From contig JAIFNM010000035.1 in assembly GCA_020047725.1 (NCBI GenBank), forward strand, positions 1-6,937: a stretch of DNA of 6,937 nucleotides, written 5' to 3'. The notes beneath the pieces were generated by a model. It was not told the DNA's origin. It saw only the letters and a program-made list of their open reading frames with translations, and searched no databases. Positions 1 through 5,263 of this stretch are shown here, in pieces. The stretch comes from Betaproteobacteria bacterium. Its GTDB lineage: Bacteria; Pseudomonadota; Gammaproteobacteria; Burkholderiales; Rhodocyclaceae. The first letter of the stretch is position 1. Each line of letters begins with the position of its first letter. The position numbers were made by a program, and so were the translations under genes.

Positions 1-88
1 AAGCACGTTCTCGCCGGAATCGCTCCGCTTTCAGCACTTCGATTACTCGAAAATCATGCGGACGGGATCGGATAACTGCGGTTTTTAG
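1..88 (+). CDS. Possible 3' end of a plus-strand host gene (partial)
   Basis: The plus-strand frame beginning at base 2 is open to a TAG at 86-88 and reads as a 28-residue tail containing LRFQHFDYSKIMRTG. Most of its codons end in G or C, as in the coding regions of this GC-rich window, while the other two plus frames look less gene-like. It lies outside the proposed phage right terminus near 108, so it would be the end of a flanking chromosomal gene running towards the prophage. I do not recognise the protein. The piece is too short to prove coding, and the 5' part is outside the window. If the phage end lay further left, this could instead be non-coding phage end DNA. Confidence 0.25.
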   Translation, partial: STFSPESLRFQHFDYSKIMRTGSDNCGF

Positions 89-107
89 GATCATTGCCAA
101 TTAAGTC

Positions 108-160
108 TGAATGTAGCGCGCCGAGATATTTGACACTGTTTCGCGGGATATTTGGAACAG
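108..160. other. Candidate right terminus of the Mu-like prophage, with two transposase-site-like repeats
   Basis: Two sites 22 bases apart share GATATTTG (125-132 and 147-154), with further matches downstream. The second 22-base unit (137-158) begins TGTTTC, as the MuA site consensus does (YGTTTC then AARYRCGAAAR); I count about 13 of 20 defined positions matching. In Mu, as I recall it, R1 and R2 are adjacent 22-base sites starting a few bases inside a terminal TG, R1 keeps mainly the inner half of the consensus, and R2 carries CGTTTC. The same pattern is seen here: a TG at 108 (or 113), a diverged first half-site, then TGTTTC 29 bases from 108, against 27 in Mu. Position about 50-100 bases beyond the modification gene also fits. 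The exact end base and any target duplication cannot be fixed without the left end. Confidence 0.5.
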
Positions 161-175
161 CCTAATGATTGCACA

Positions 176-204
176 CGCTGAAAGTTAATTACACTTTCTC
201 AGCG
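176..204 (-). terminator. Hairpin just after the methyltransferase stop, possible weak terminator
   Basis: On the plus strand CGCTG AAAGT (176-185) faces ACTTT (193-197) and CAGCG (200-204), with a 7-base loop and a 2-base bulge, giving a ten-pair stem. It begins three bases past the TAA of the methyltransferase gene (207-209), where the late transcript would be expected to end. In the direction of transcription no T-run follows, so it is either a poor intrinsic terminator, an mRNA 3'-end stabiliser, or part of the phage end structure. Confidence 0.3.
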
Positions 205-206
205 CG

Positions 207-1025
207 TTAAAACAGCCCGCCGTTGCCCACACCTGGCTCGTAGTTCGTGATCACCAATTCCCCACTCTCCTTTGGTGCGCCGTGGCAGTTGGCGACGCTG
301 TACTTTATCCCTGTTTCGTGAAACGTAAGGCCGGCGAAGCAAGCTCTGATATCGGGGTGATCGTTGATCGATAGCATCACTTTGCCCTTGCATGTACGCA
401 TTGTGCTGGCCAGCGCCTCGTACTCTAACCATTCAAACGGGACGCCATAGCCTTCAGTCTGCCAGTAGGGTGGATCGAGGTAGAAGAAGGTGTGGTCGCG
501 GTCGTAGCGCTTCATGCAGTCCGCCCAGGGCAAGTTCTCGATCGTGGTGCCGTTGGCCAGCCGGAGATGGGCTGAGGATAGGTTCTCCTCGATCCGGAGC
601 AGATTGATCGCTGGCGCCGTCGTTGCAGTACCGAAGTTCTGGCCAGACACCTTCCCAGCGAAAGCGTGATGCTGCAGGTAAAAGAATCTTGCAGCCCGTT
701 GAATATCAGTCAGGGTTTGGGGATTCTGCATCTGGCACCACTTGAACACCTGGCGGCTAGAAAGCGACCACTTGAACTGTCGGACTAGCTCCTCGAGGTG
801 GTTCTGCACCACGCGATAGAGATTAACGAGTTCGCCGTTGATGTCGTTGATGACCTCGACCTGGGCGGGCATCGGTCGCAGAAAGAACAGCGCCGCCCCA
901 CCGCAGAAGACTTCCACGTAGCACTCATGCTTTGGAAAGAGTGGAATCAGTCGATCAGCCAGACGGCGCTTGCCGCCCATCCACGGGATGATCGGATTAA
1001 CCGGATTGTTAAGGATCGCGCTCAT
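207..1025 (-). CDS. Phage DNA adenine-N6 methyltransferase, D12 class (Dam-like), in the position of Mu mom
   Basis: The 272-residue protein transfers a methyl group from S-adenosylmethionine to adenine N6 in DNA. Visible motifs in order: PWMGGKRRL (residues 14-22, motif X), YVEVFCGGAALFF (36-48, motif I, SAM binding), VEVINDINGELVNLY (56-70, motif II) and FFYLDPPYW (180-188, catalytic DPPY, motif IV). This alpha-type order and length match Dam-like D12 enzymes. The ATG at 1025 is chosen because the homologous region starts just after it; upstream in-frame codons lie within com. The gene overlaps com by 17 bases, and its start lies in a large inverted repeat (1023-1069). Com-linked enzymes of this class in Mu-like prophages (Hin1523 of FluMu, Nma1821) were reported as adenine methyltransferases with little or no sequence specificity. 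By inference this one hypermethylates phage DNA to evade host restriction. Its true specificity cannot be read from sequence. Confidence 0.93.
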   Translation of the reverse strand: MSAILNNPVNPIIPWMGGKRRLADRLIPLFPKHECYVEVFCGGAALFFLRPMPAQVEVINDINGELVNLYRVVQNHLEELVRQFKWSLSSRQVFKWCQMQNPQTLTDIQRAARFFYLQHHAFAGKVSGQNFGTATTAPAINLLRIEENLSSAHLRLANGTTIENLPWADCMKRYDRDHTFFYLDPPYWQTEGYGVPFEWLEYEALASTMRTCKGKVMLSINDHPDIRACFAGLTFHETGIKYSVANCHGAPKESGELVITNYEPGVGNGGLF

Positions 1026-1176
1026 TGAGTCTCGCCTTCTGCACACCAGGTGCATCGAGAGGCTCAATGGCCTTCAGGTTGTTCATTACCCCGCATCGCG
1101 GGCACTTGATGACCAAGTGGCGAAAATCTGCCTCGGCCAGTTTTTTGTTACAGCAGCTGCAACGTACCTCTTTCAC
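1009..1176 (-). CDS. com: Com-like zinc-finger translational activator
   Basis: This 55-residue protein closely resembles Mu Com, the small zinc-binding RNA-binding protein that switches on translation of the overlapping mom gene. The start is KEVRCSCCNKKLAEADF and the second knuckle is IKCPRC, giving Cys6/Cys9 and Cys25/Cys28 as the likely zinc ligands, with an extra Cys8. The GTG at 1176 is chosen because it puts the first cysteine at residue 6, as in Mu Com. A longer TTG start at 1236 adds 20 residues unlike the family. A weak TAGG ribosome site lies 7 bases upstream, in a small hairpin. The 3' end of com overlaps the methyltransferase start, so com mRNA carries the presumed target structure. 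By family knowledge and context Com should activate methyltransferase translation; the binding site itself is inferred. Confidence 0.9.
   Translation of the reverse strand: MKEVRCSCCNKKLAEADFRHLVIKCPRCGVMNNLKAIEPLDAPGVQKARLNERDP
1023..1069 (-). promoter_or_regulatory. Large inverted repeat covering the methyltransferase start codon (predicted translation-inhibiting stem-loop)
   Basis: Read as mRNA, the arms are CAUUGAG (1069-1063) with CUCAAUG (1029-1023), UCUCG (1060-1056) with CGAGA (1034-1030), and UGCAC (1054-1050) with GUGCA (1044-1040), around a CUGGU loop. All 17 pairs are Watson-Crick, with only a CC bulge, a single A and a GAAGG internal bulge unpaired. The AUG of the methyltransferase is the last three bases of the outer stem, and its likely Shine-Dalgarno (AAGG, 1038-1035) is in the internal bulge. 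Such a fold should block initiation. In Mu a stem-loop over the mom initiation region is opened by Com binding nearby, so the same control is inferred here. The structure also lies within the coding sequence of com. Confidence 0.75.
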
Positions 1177-1182
1177 TGATTT

Positions 1183-1220
1183 GCCTATGCGTGTAGGCTT
1201 CGGCCCGCTGTGTGCACAGC
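1183..1220 (-). promoter_or_regulatory. Two small hairpins in the com leader, one covering the com ribosome site
   Basis: GCCTA (1183-1187) and TAGGC (1194-1198) form a perfect five-pair stem with a six-base loop. In the mRNA its 3' arm contains UAGG, the only Shine-Dalgarno-like bases before the com GUG at 1176. Upstream of it, GCTGTGTGCACAGC (1207-1220) is a perfect 14-base dyad (GCTGTG/CACAGC) that can form a stem of five pairs with a GTGC loop. They may tune com translation, or the dyad may be a protein site on DNA. I saw no convincing sigma-70 promoter in the 129 bases between the membrane-protein gene and com, so com is probably read from the late operon. Confidence 0.35.
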
Positions 1221-1305
1221 ACGGTGCCTCGGCCAAACGCAGGATTGCTCTGCGGGCGGTGACTACCGGAGGTGTTAGCGCACCGCCGGTGGTCGCACCG
1301 TCTCC

Positions 1306-1770
1306 TCAATTCTCTATCGTTGCAAATGGCCTGATCGACCAGCACAGCGCCAGCGATCCAGGGAATACATCGCCCGTCGAGCAGAGCCATAACGGGTATT
1401 CAGGTGCATCGACCCCATAAACCTTATGCCCTGCGTAGCCCCCCTTCTTATTGAAGCGCCAGGCGATTATCTTGCCGGGGGTCAACAACCAAACGAGGAA
1501 AGCGAATGGCCACGACCACCACGGGCCAAGCGCGAGCGAGGCCATCAGCAGTGCCGACATGCCGGCAAATAGAACGTAGGAAAGCCACAACGGCCACCAG
1601 ACGTGCAGGATGTGCTTCGGATACGGCGGTTTAAACCAGTTCGACCCAACGCTGATCGGATCGAGCCAGTCGCCGCCAACGAAGCGCAGCACAACCGTCC
1701 ATTTCTTCTCGGGCAGCGGGTCGGTCAGTTCGCGCTCGGGGTCGGAGCGCCAGCCCTGGATAACTTTCAC
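1306..1770 (-). CDS. Unrecognised phage protein with two likely membrane segments
   Basis: The product is 154 residues from a GTG at 1770, which overlaps the TGA of the fibre assembly gene as GTGA; this coupling is why I prefer it to the TTG at 1800. No catalytic motif is seen. After a charged N-terminal part with KKWTVVLRFVGGDWLD, there are two hydrophobic stretches: WPLWLSYVLFAGMSALLMAS and, after a short Gly-Pro-Trp turn, WPFAFLVWLLTPGKIIAW. A soluble tail with FNKKGGYAGHKVYGVDAPEY follows. The two helices joined by a tight turn suggest an inner-membrane hairpin. It is not recognisably a holin or a Mu protein. Its place between tail genes and the modification module is where accessory genes sit, so lysis, superinfection exclusion or host-interaction roles are possible but unproven. 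The same frame stays open past its TGA into com. Confidence 0.7.
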   Translation of the reverse strand: MKVIQGWRSDPERELTDPLPEKKWTVVLRFVGGDWLDPISVGSNWFKPPYPKHILHVWWPLWLSYVLFAGMSALLMASLALGPWWSWPFAFLVWLLTPGKIIAWRFNKKGGYAGHKVYGVDAPEYPLWLCSTGDVFPGSLALCWSIRPFATIEN

Positions 1771-2276
1771 AATACCGACTCGGCGTACGTTACAGGCCAA
1801 CCAGATGAGAAATCATAGGACGCCGGATCGGCGCTGGCTTCCATCGCGGCGCGGTGCGTTTCAGCAGCGTCGAACACCGCGCCGTCATAGACGATTCCCG
1901 CATCGAGAACTTGGCGGAGAACCGCCACGGTCATCGGCGTTTTTTCGCCAGACATCGTTTTCCACGCCGGGTGAAGGACCGTAGCGGCGGGCAGCGATGC
2001 CCGAGTCGCTTTGCCGTCTAAAATGCTGTACTGAATGCGCGAAGGATCGTCTGTGTGGAACCATTTCCCGCTGATCTGCACGCCGCCCGATTTCCGGCGG
2101 TCGCGTTCGGTTTTGATGCCGGCCCATGCCCATGCCTTAGCTTCGGCCAGCGTAGGGGTCTGCAATTGCGACGCCTCGGCGTCGGTTATCGCGATGCTAC
2201 CGGCTGGCAAGAGGTGCGCAAAGACAGCATCATCGAGAAAGTGAAGCGCGTTTGTTTTGTCTTTGAAGTAAGGCAT
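1767..2276 (-). CDS. Tail fibre assembly (chaperone-like) protein with DUF4376-type C-terminal domain
   Basis: This 169-residue protein follows the fibre gene by 11 bases, the usual place for the chaperone that folds or trimerises the fibre tip. The ATG at 2276 is chosen over an earlier in-frame start because AAGGA lies 6 bases before it and the longer form would run back into the fibre gene. The N-terminus (MPYFKDKTNALHFLDD) resembles phage fibre assembly proteins. From about residue 50 on, the sequence fits DUF4376: IKTERDRRKSGGVQISGKWF, then HTDDPSRIQY, W-KTM and a helical FDAAETHRAAMEASADPASY. DUF4376 has no settled biochemical function, so the assembly role rests on position and on how such proteins are usually annotated. 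It shares a GTGA junction with the next gene. Confidence 0.8.
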   Translation of the reverse strand: MPYFKDKTNALHFLDDAVFAHLLPAGSIAITDAEASQLQTPTLAEAKAWAWAGIKTERDRRKSGGVQISGKWFHTDDPSRIQYSILDGKATRASLPAATVLHPAWKTMSGEKTPMTVAVLRQVLDAGIVYDGAVFDAAETHRAAMEASADPASYDFSSGWPVTYAESVL

Positions 2277-2282
2277 TTTTGA

Positions 2283-2287
2283 TCCTT
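2283..2287 (-). promoter_or_regulatory. Ribosome binding site of the fibre assembly gene
   Basis: In the mRNA AAGGA is followed by six bases and then the ATG at 2276, in the 11-base gap after the fibre stop codon. It decides between this start and the longer reading from 2369. Confidence 0.7.
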
Positions 2288-3595
2288 TTAACGGAGTTCG
2301 TACCATTTTGAAAGGGCGACATTTGTTACTTGATAACTTGATCCCGGTGGCACAACAAAGCTCAAGCAAGATTGATTTGCCGCCGTTGTAAAACCTTGAA
2401 CGCTTTGAGCAATTAGCACTCCATTCACATACGCGCCGTGCCCGAGGTTTTGTTGGTTCGCGTTGCTGGTAACGCTAACAATTAGGGGCTTTCCGGTCGT
2501 GTTGTAATAAGTCGTCGAAGTCGACCTGGAGCCGGTAACGTCTTGGTATGTTTGCCCGTAACCAAGGCTGGACATAGATGCAAGCGCCTGGCCGCCGATT
2601 GGCTGCACCAATGTCGGGTTGCTCCAACCTGTTCCCGTGATGAATACCACGTCGGAAAACGAGACGATCCGATAGGGCGAGTTTCCTGACACGGCTGAGG
2701 CCGAATACCACACATTTGCCGCATTCGACGACGCTCCGATGGTTGTCGGGCTGATAAAGCCTGTTTCGTCCATCGGTAGACCGCCGGCAATATTCGCGAC
2801 GCACAACACCGGCGAACCGGCGTTGTAGGCGACAGCCCAGACCAGACGATTGACCTGTGCCGTAAGCAGCATGCCAAGATTGGATGTGGCCGGGATTGCC
2901 AGCGTCAGAGCACCATTCGCCTTAGTGACAGGCGTGCCGTTTGCCGCCGTCGCACTGCGATAATCCAGCGATGTGGCAGGGAAAGCGCCGGTGAGGATGT
3001 TGGATGCCTGTGTACAAGTGAAGATTTGAAGCTGTTTTTGAGCGGTTCCGCCGCCGGAATCGACATCAACAAACACCTCCGTCGCGTTCCGCGCGATACC
3101 CACAAAAACCACATTGGTCGGTGCAGTCACGGTGATCGCGCCAGCCGTGGTGCCATCCAGGTAGTAACGCGCCCCGGGTGTAAGGCCAGCGAACAACACC
3201 GCATCCCCAAAGGCGTAGACGTTGGCGTTGGCCACATCGGCAAAACCGACGCAGTTCTGTTTAACCGTGCCGTCAGCCAATGCCAGGTCAAATTGGCTGT
3301 TGGCGGAATCCCAATAGACCGCCTTGCCGGTACCGGTGACCGCACCAGCGAAGACAGCATTGTTGATGATTACGGCGCGTTGGCCGGACTGGATCATCTT
3401 GGTGATGGCCTGACGGAGCTGAGTCAGGTCGCCTGTTGACTCAATTAATCCGGCGCCGGTGATAACCGCTGCTATTTCCCGCTGAGGATGCTCGATGGCC
3501 GCTGCCGGAACCGGGCTGCCTTCAACGCCCAGTCCGGGATTGGCATCGATATAAGGCGCATTGACTGCAGCCCCGATTGGTTGGACGTATTTCAT
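2288..3595 (-). CDS. Tail fibre / receptor-binding protein
   Basis: The 435-residue protein is the host-recognition fibre attached to the baseplate. The N-terminus (MKYVQPIGAAVNAPYIDANP, then GSPVPAAAIEHPQREIA and LTQLRQAITKMI) is the segment typical of Mu-like and P2-like fibres that docks to the baseplate. Residues around 75-175 form a Gly/Ala/Val-rich beta domain (AVYWDSANSQFDLALADGT, GARYYLDGTTAGAITV, FVDVDSGGG). The C-terminal 95 residues (341-435), starting LGYGQTYQDVTGSRS and including YYNTTGKPLIVSV, match a fold common at phage fibre tips and are likely to hold the receptor-binding surface. The start overlaps nothing: gp48 ends TAA directly followed by this ATG, with AAGGAG before it. 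It is shorter than Mu S, and no second fibre or invertible segment is seen. One 60-base stretch of it (2341-2400) has 28 G+C, against 44 in gp47 at 4981-5040. Confidence 0.9.
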   Translation of the reverse strand: MKYVQPIGAAVNAPYIDANPGLGVEGSPVPAAAIEHPQREIAAVITGAGLIESTGDLTQLRQAITKMIQSGQRAVIINNAVFAGAVTGTGKAVYWDSANSQFDLALADGTVKQNCVGFADVANANVYAFGDAVLFAGLTPGARYYLDGTTAGAITVTAPTNVVFVGIARNATEVFVDVDSGGGTAQKQLQIFTCTQASNILTGAFPATSLDYRSATAANGTPVTKANGALTLAIPATSNLGMLLTAQVNRLVWAVAYNAGSPVLCVANIAGGLPMDETGFISPTTIGASSNAANVWYSASAVSGNSPYRIVSFSDVVFITGTGWSNPTLVQPIGGQALASMSSLGYGQTYQDVTGSRSTSTTYYNTTGKPLIVSVTSNANQQNLGHGAYVNGVLIAQSVQGFTTAANQSCLSFVVPPGSSYQVTNVALSKWYELR

Positions 3596-4192
3596 TTACG
3601 CTCCTTCATACGAAACAATGAGGTTGGTGTGGGCCTGTTTCCGGCGTTTGAGCTGGCATTCGAGGTCTTCGGCGCGAGTGATCTTGCCGAGCAGGTCGCC
3701 GCACTGGCTGGCGCCGGTGCGAAAGGCGATGTAGCGCGGGCCGATGACTCGCACGCGCCAGGTGTGACGCACGCTGTGGCCGCCATTGAGACGGTCGCCG
3801 CAGCGACTGAGCCCAGTAATGAACGGGCGGAAAACGTCGATTTCGATCGTGTAGCCCAGCTTCGCAGCAAAGGCGATGTACCAGGCACGACTGACGCCGC
3901 CGCGCATCGTGAGCTTGGAGACGACGTTCTGCCGGCGCTCGGCAATGGTGTTGGCCAGCTCCAGGCTGCATGCATCCGGCAGACCGACCAATCGCTCCCA
4001 GTCCGGCAGCACCTCAAGCGACGAGCCGGGCATCGCTTCATTCAGCAGCTGCTCCGTACGCTCATCAAAACGGGAGTACTCCTCAGCGAACGCGTCCAGC
4101 AGCTTCGTCCAGAATGCCGCCAGATGCCGTGGATACGTATCGCCAGGCGGCAGTAGCGCCTGCAGCTGTGCGCGGTAAGCCGCTGGGGTCAT
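3596..4192 (-). CDS. gp48: Baseplate/tail protein gp48 family (YmfQ-like, DUF2313)
   Basis: The 198-residue product belongs to the Mu gp48/YmfQ family, the small protein between the J-like wedge protein and the fibre that links the fibre to the baseplate. Typical features are the N-terminal YRAQLQALLPPGDTYPRH, a helical stretch FDERTEQLLNEAMPGSSLEV, then LPDWERLVGL and RRQNVVSKLTMRGGVSRAWY, and a C-terminal half that ends after LECQLKRRKQAHT. The ATG at 4192 is chosen because it overlaps the gp47 TGA as ATGA; a GTG nine bases earlier (4201) is the alternative and adds only three residues. Its last codons carry the strong ribosome site of the fibre gene. Length is usual for the family. Confidence 0.9.
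   Translation of the reverse strand: MTPAAYRAQLQALLPPGDTYPRHLAAFWTKLLDAFAEEYSRFDERTEQLLNEAMPGSSLEVLPDWERLVGLPDACSLELANTIAERRQNVVSKLTMRGGVSRAWYIAFAAKLGYTIEIDVFRPFITGLSRCGDRLNGGHSVRHTWRVRVIGPRYIAFRTGASQCGDLLGKITRAEDLECQLKRRKQAHTNLIVSYEGA
3601..3606 (-). promoter_or_regulatory. Strong ribosome binding site of the tail fibre gene
   Basis: AAGGAG in the mRNA is followed by CG, the gp48 stop TAA and then the fibre ATG at 3595. It is the best Shine-Dalgarno seen among these genes, in keeping with a fibre needed in many copies, and it fixes the fibre start. Confidence 0.75.
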
Positions 4193-5262
4193 GGCACCCA
4201 CGTGATATTCCCGAACGTTGCCATCTGGCCTATCGTTGGCGCCACGTCGGCAACCGGTGCCACCAACACATGATCTGTTTCACCAGCAGCCAGCGAGATC
4301 GCTTCGCGGATGTGTGAGAGCAGAACTTTGCCTTCGGCCGCGCCGCCCTCCGGCTCGGCTTCACGAAGCAGCAGATCGCGTAGGCCAGCCTCGACGGCAA
4401 CCTTCACCGCTGCTAGTGCTGGCACCAGCTGGATCTGAAAGGCGATCGGCGCGGCGATCGGCGCTACGACGTAGATGTGCGCGTTAACCGGAGCAACCGC
4501 CTCGATCGCAGTCTGCACCGTGGCCACCTCATTCACATCCGGAATCAGGCTGGCGTCGTCGTCTCGCACGAAGCGCACAGTAACCGTGCCATCGCCCATC
4601 TCCTCGGGGAAGCACCAGGCGCGCGTCACACCAGGCGTTTCTTTGGCCCAGCTTATGTAGTCATTCTTTGAGCCGCCCTGGGGTGGTTTCTGAATGCGAT
4701 CAATCAGACGCGTGCGCAAGGCTTCAATGTCTTCGATATCCGCACCGCCGGTTAGCGCATTGCTGGTTACCAAGGCACTGGCGTTAATTCCCTCGATCGG
4801 CGAATCGAGCATCAGCGTGATGCCTGCTGCCGCGTTTCCGTCCTGGCCAGCCACATCAGCAATCAGCGAGACAACGGCCTCACCGGCACTGATCACTACC
4901 TCCGATCCGGTGTGATACACCACGCCGTCTGCGCGCTTGAAGGCCGTGAGCGCTTCAATCACCTTCCCGTTCGTGCCGGTGACCGTCGCCTGCCCGGTGG
5001 CATAGCCGGCGCCGAGGCGCCCGCCTTCCAGCCATATCTGCGCGTGCCGCTCCAGGATGTCATCGTCTGCCGTATCGGGCAGGATCTGTTTGGCCAGCCA
5101 ATCGAGATAGCCATAGAGGCCGTGCACACCGCCGGCATGCACCCGCGCCATCACATTCAGGTTGGAGCGCCGCAGGCGGGCATCGGAGCCGGTCAGCCTG
5201 CTCTCGATGTCGGCTTCGGCGCGATTGATCAGGGTCGGCAGGGCTGGACGAGAAAACGGCAT
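4189..5262 (-). CDS. gp47: Baseplate wedge protein gp47 (baseplate J-like)
   Basis: This 357-residue protein is the Mu gp47 / P2 J-like baseplate wedge component, part of the ring that opens when the contractile tail fires. Family signs are the start PFSRPALPTLINRAEADIES, RLRRSNLNVMARVHAG, HGLYGYLDWLAKQILPDTAD, a beta-rich middle (ATVTGTNGKVIEA, FKRADGVVYHTGSEV) and NDYISWAKETPGVTRAW followed by a C-terminal DGTVTVRFVRDDD. The ATG at 5262 is chosen because family homology starts at MPFSRP, AAGGTG lies a few bases upstream, and the gp46 TGA ends two bases before it. The longer reading from 5313 would lie in gp46. It contains a 12-base tandem repeat encoding API-A twice (4441-4464). The 3' end overlaps gp48 by four bases. 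Confidence 0.95.
   Translation of the reverse strand: MPFSRPALPTLINRAEADIESRLTGSDARLRRSNLNVMARVHAGGVHGLYGYLDWLAKQILPDTADDDILERHAQIWLEGGRLGAGYATGQATVTGTNGKVIEALTAFKRADGVVYHTGSEVVISAGEAVVSLIADVAGQDGNAAAGITLMLDSPIEGINASALVTSNALTGGADIEDIEALRTRLIDRIQKPPQGGSKNDYISWAKETPGVTRAWCFPEEMGDGTVTVRFVRDDDASLIPDVNEVATVQTAIEAVAPVNAHIYVVAPIAAPIAFQIQLVPALAAVKVAVEAGLRDLLLREAEPEGGAAEGKVLLSHIREAISLAAGETDHVLVAPVADVAPTIGQMATFGNITWVP
4441..4464. repeat. Perfect 12-base tandem duplication inside gp47
   Basis: GGCGATCGGCGC occurs twice head to tail (4441-4452 and 4453-4464). On the coding strand it encodes APIA twice within VVAPIAAPIAFQ, so the frame is kept. It may be a slippage duplication, or a chance result of a Pro/Ala-rich linker, which is common at this place in J-like proteins. 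Confidence 0.8.
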
Positions 5263-5263
5263 A

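Noticed and set aside
130..135. TTGACA resembling a sigma-70 -35 box on the plus strand
   Set aside because: No -10-like hexamer at 16-18 bases; it would point antisense into the methyltransferase gene and lies within the transposase-site-like repeat.
1281..1291. CACCG-C-CGGTG dyad after the membrane-protein stop as a terminator
   Set aside because: No T-run follows in the transcription direction and a loop of one base cannot form as drawn; a terminator here would also cut off com and the methyltransferase.
1148..1390. Minus-strand 80-codon frame overlapping the membrane-protein end and the com leader
   Set aside because: It overlaps both neighbours in another frame, its product is Arg/Cys/His-rich without recognisable features, and no good ribosome site was seen.
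1025..1420. Plus-strand 131-codon frame opposite com and its leader
   Set aside because: Antisense to com, whose zinc-finger identity is clear, and no supporting signal on the plus strand.
3488..4156. Plus-strand open frame of 222 codons across the fibre start and gp48
   Set aside because: It lies antisense to two well-recognised tail genes, has no family resemblance, and long antisense frames are common in GC-rich coding DNA.
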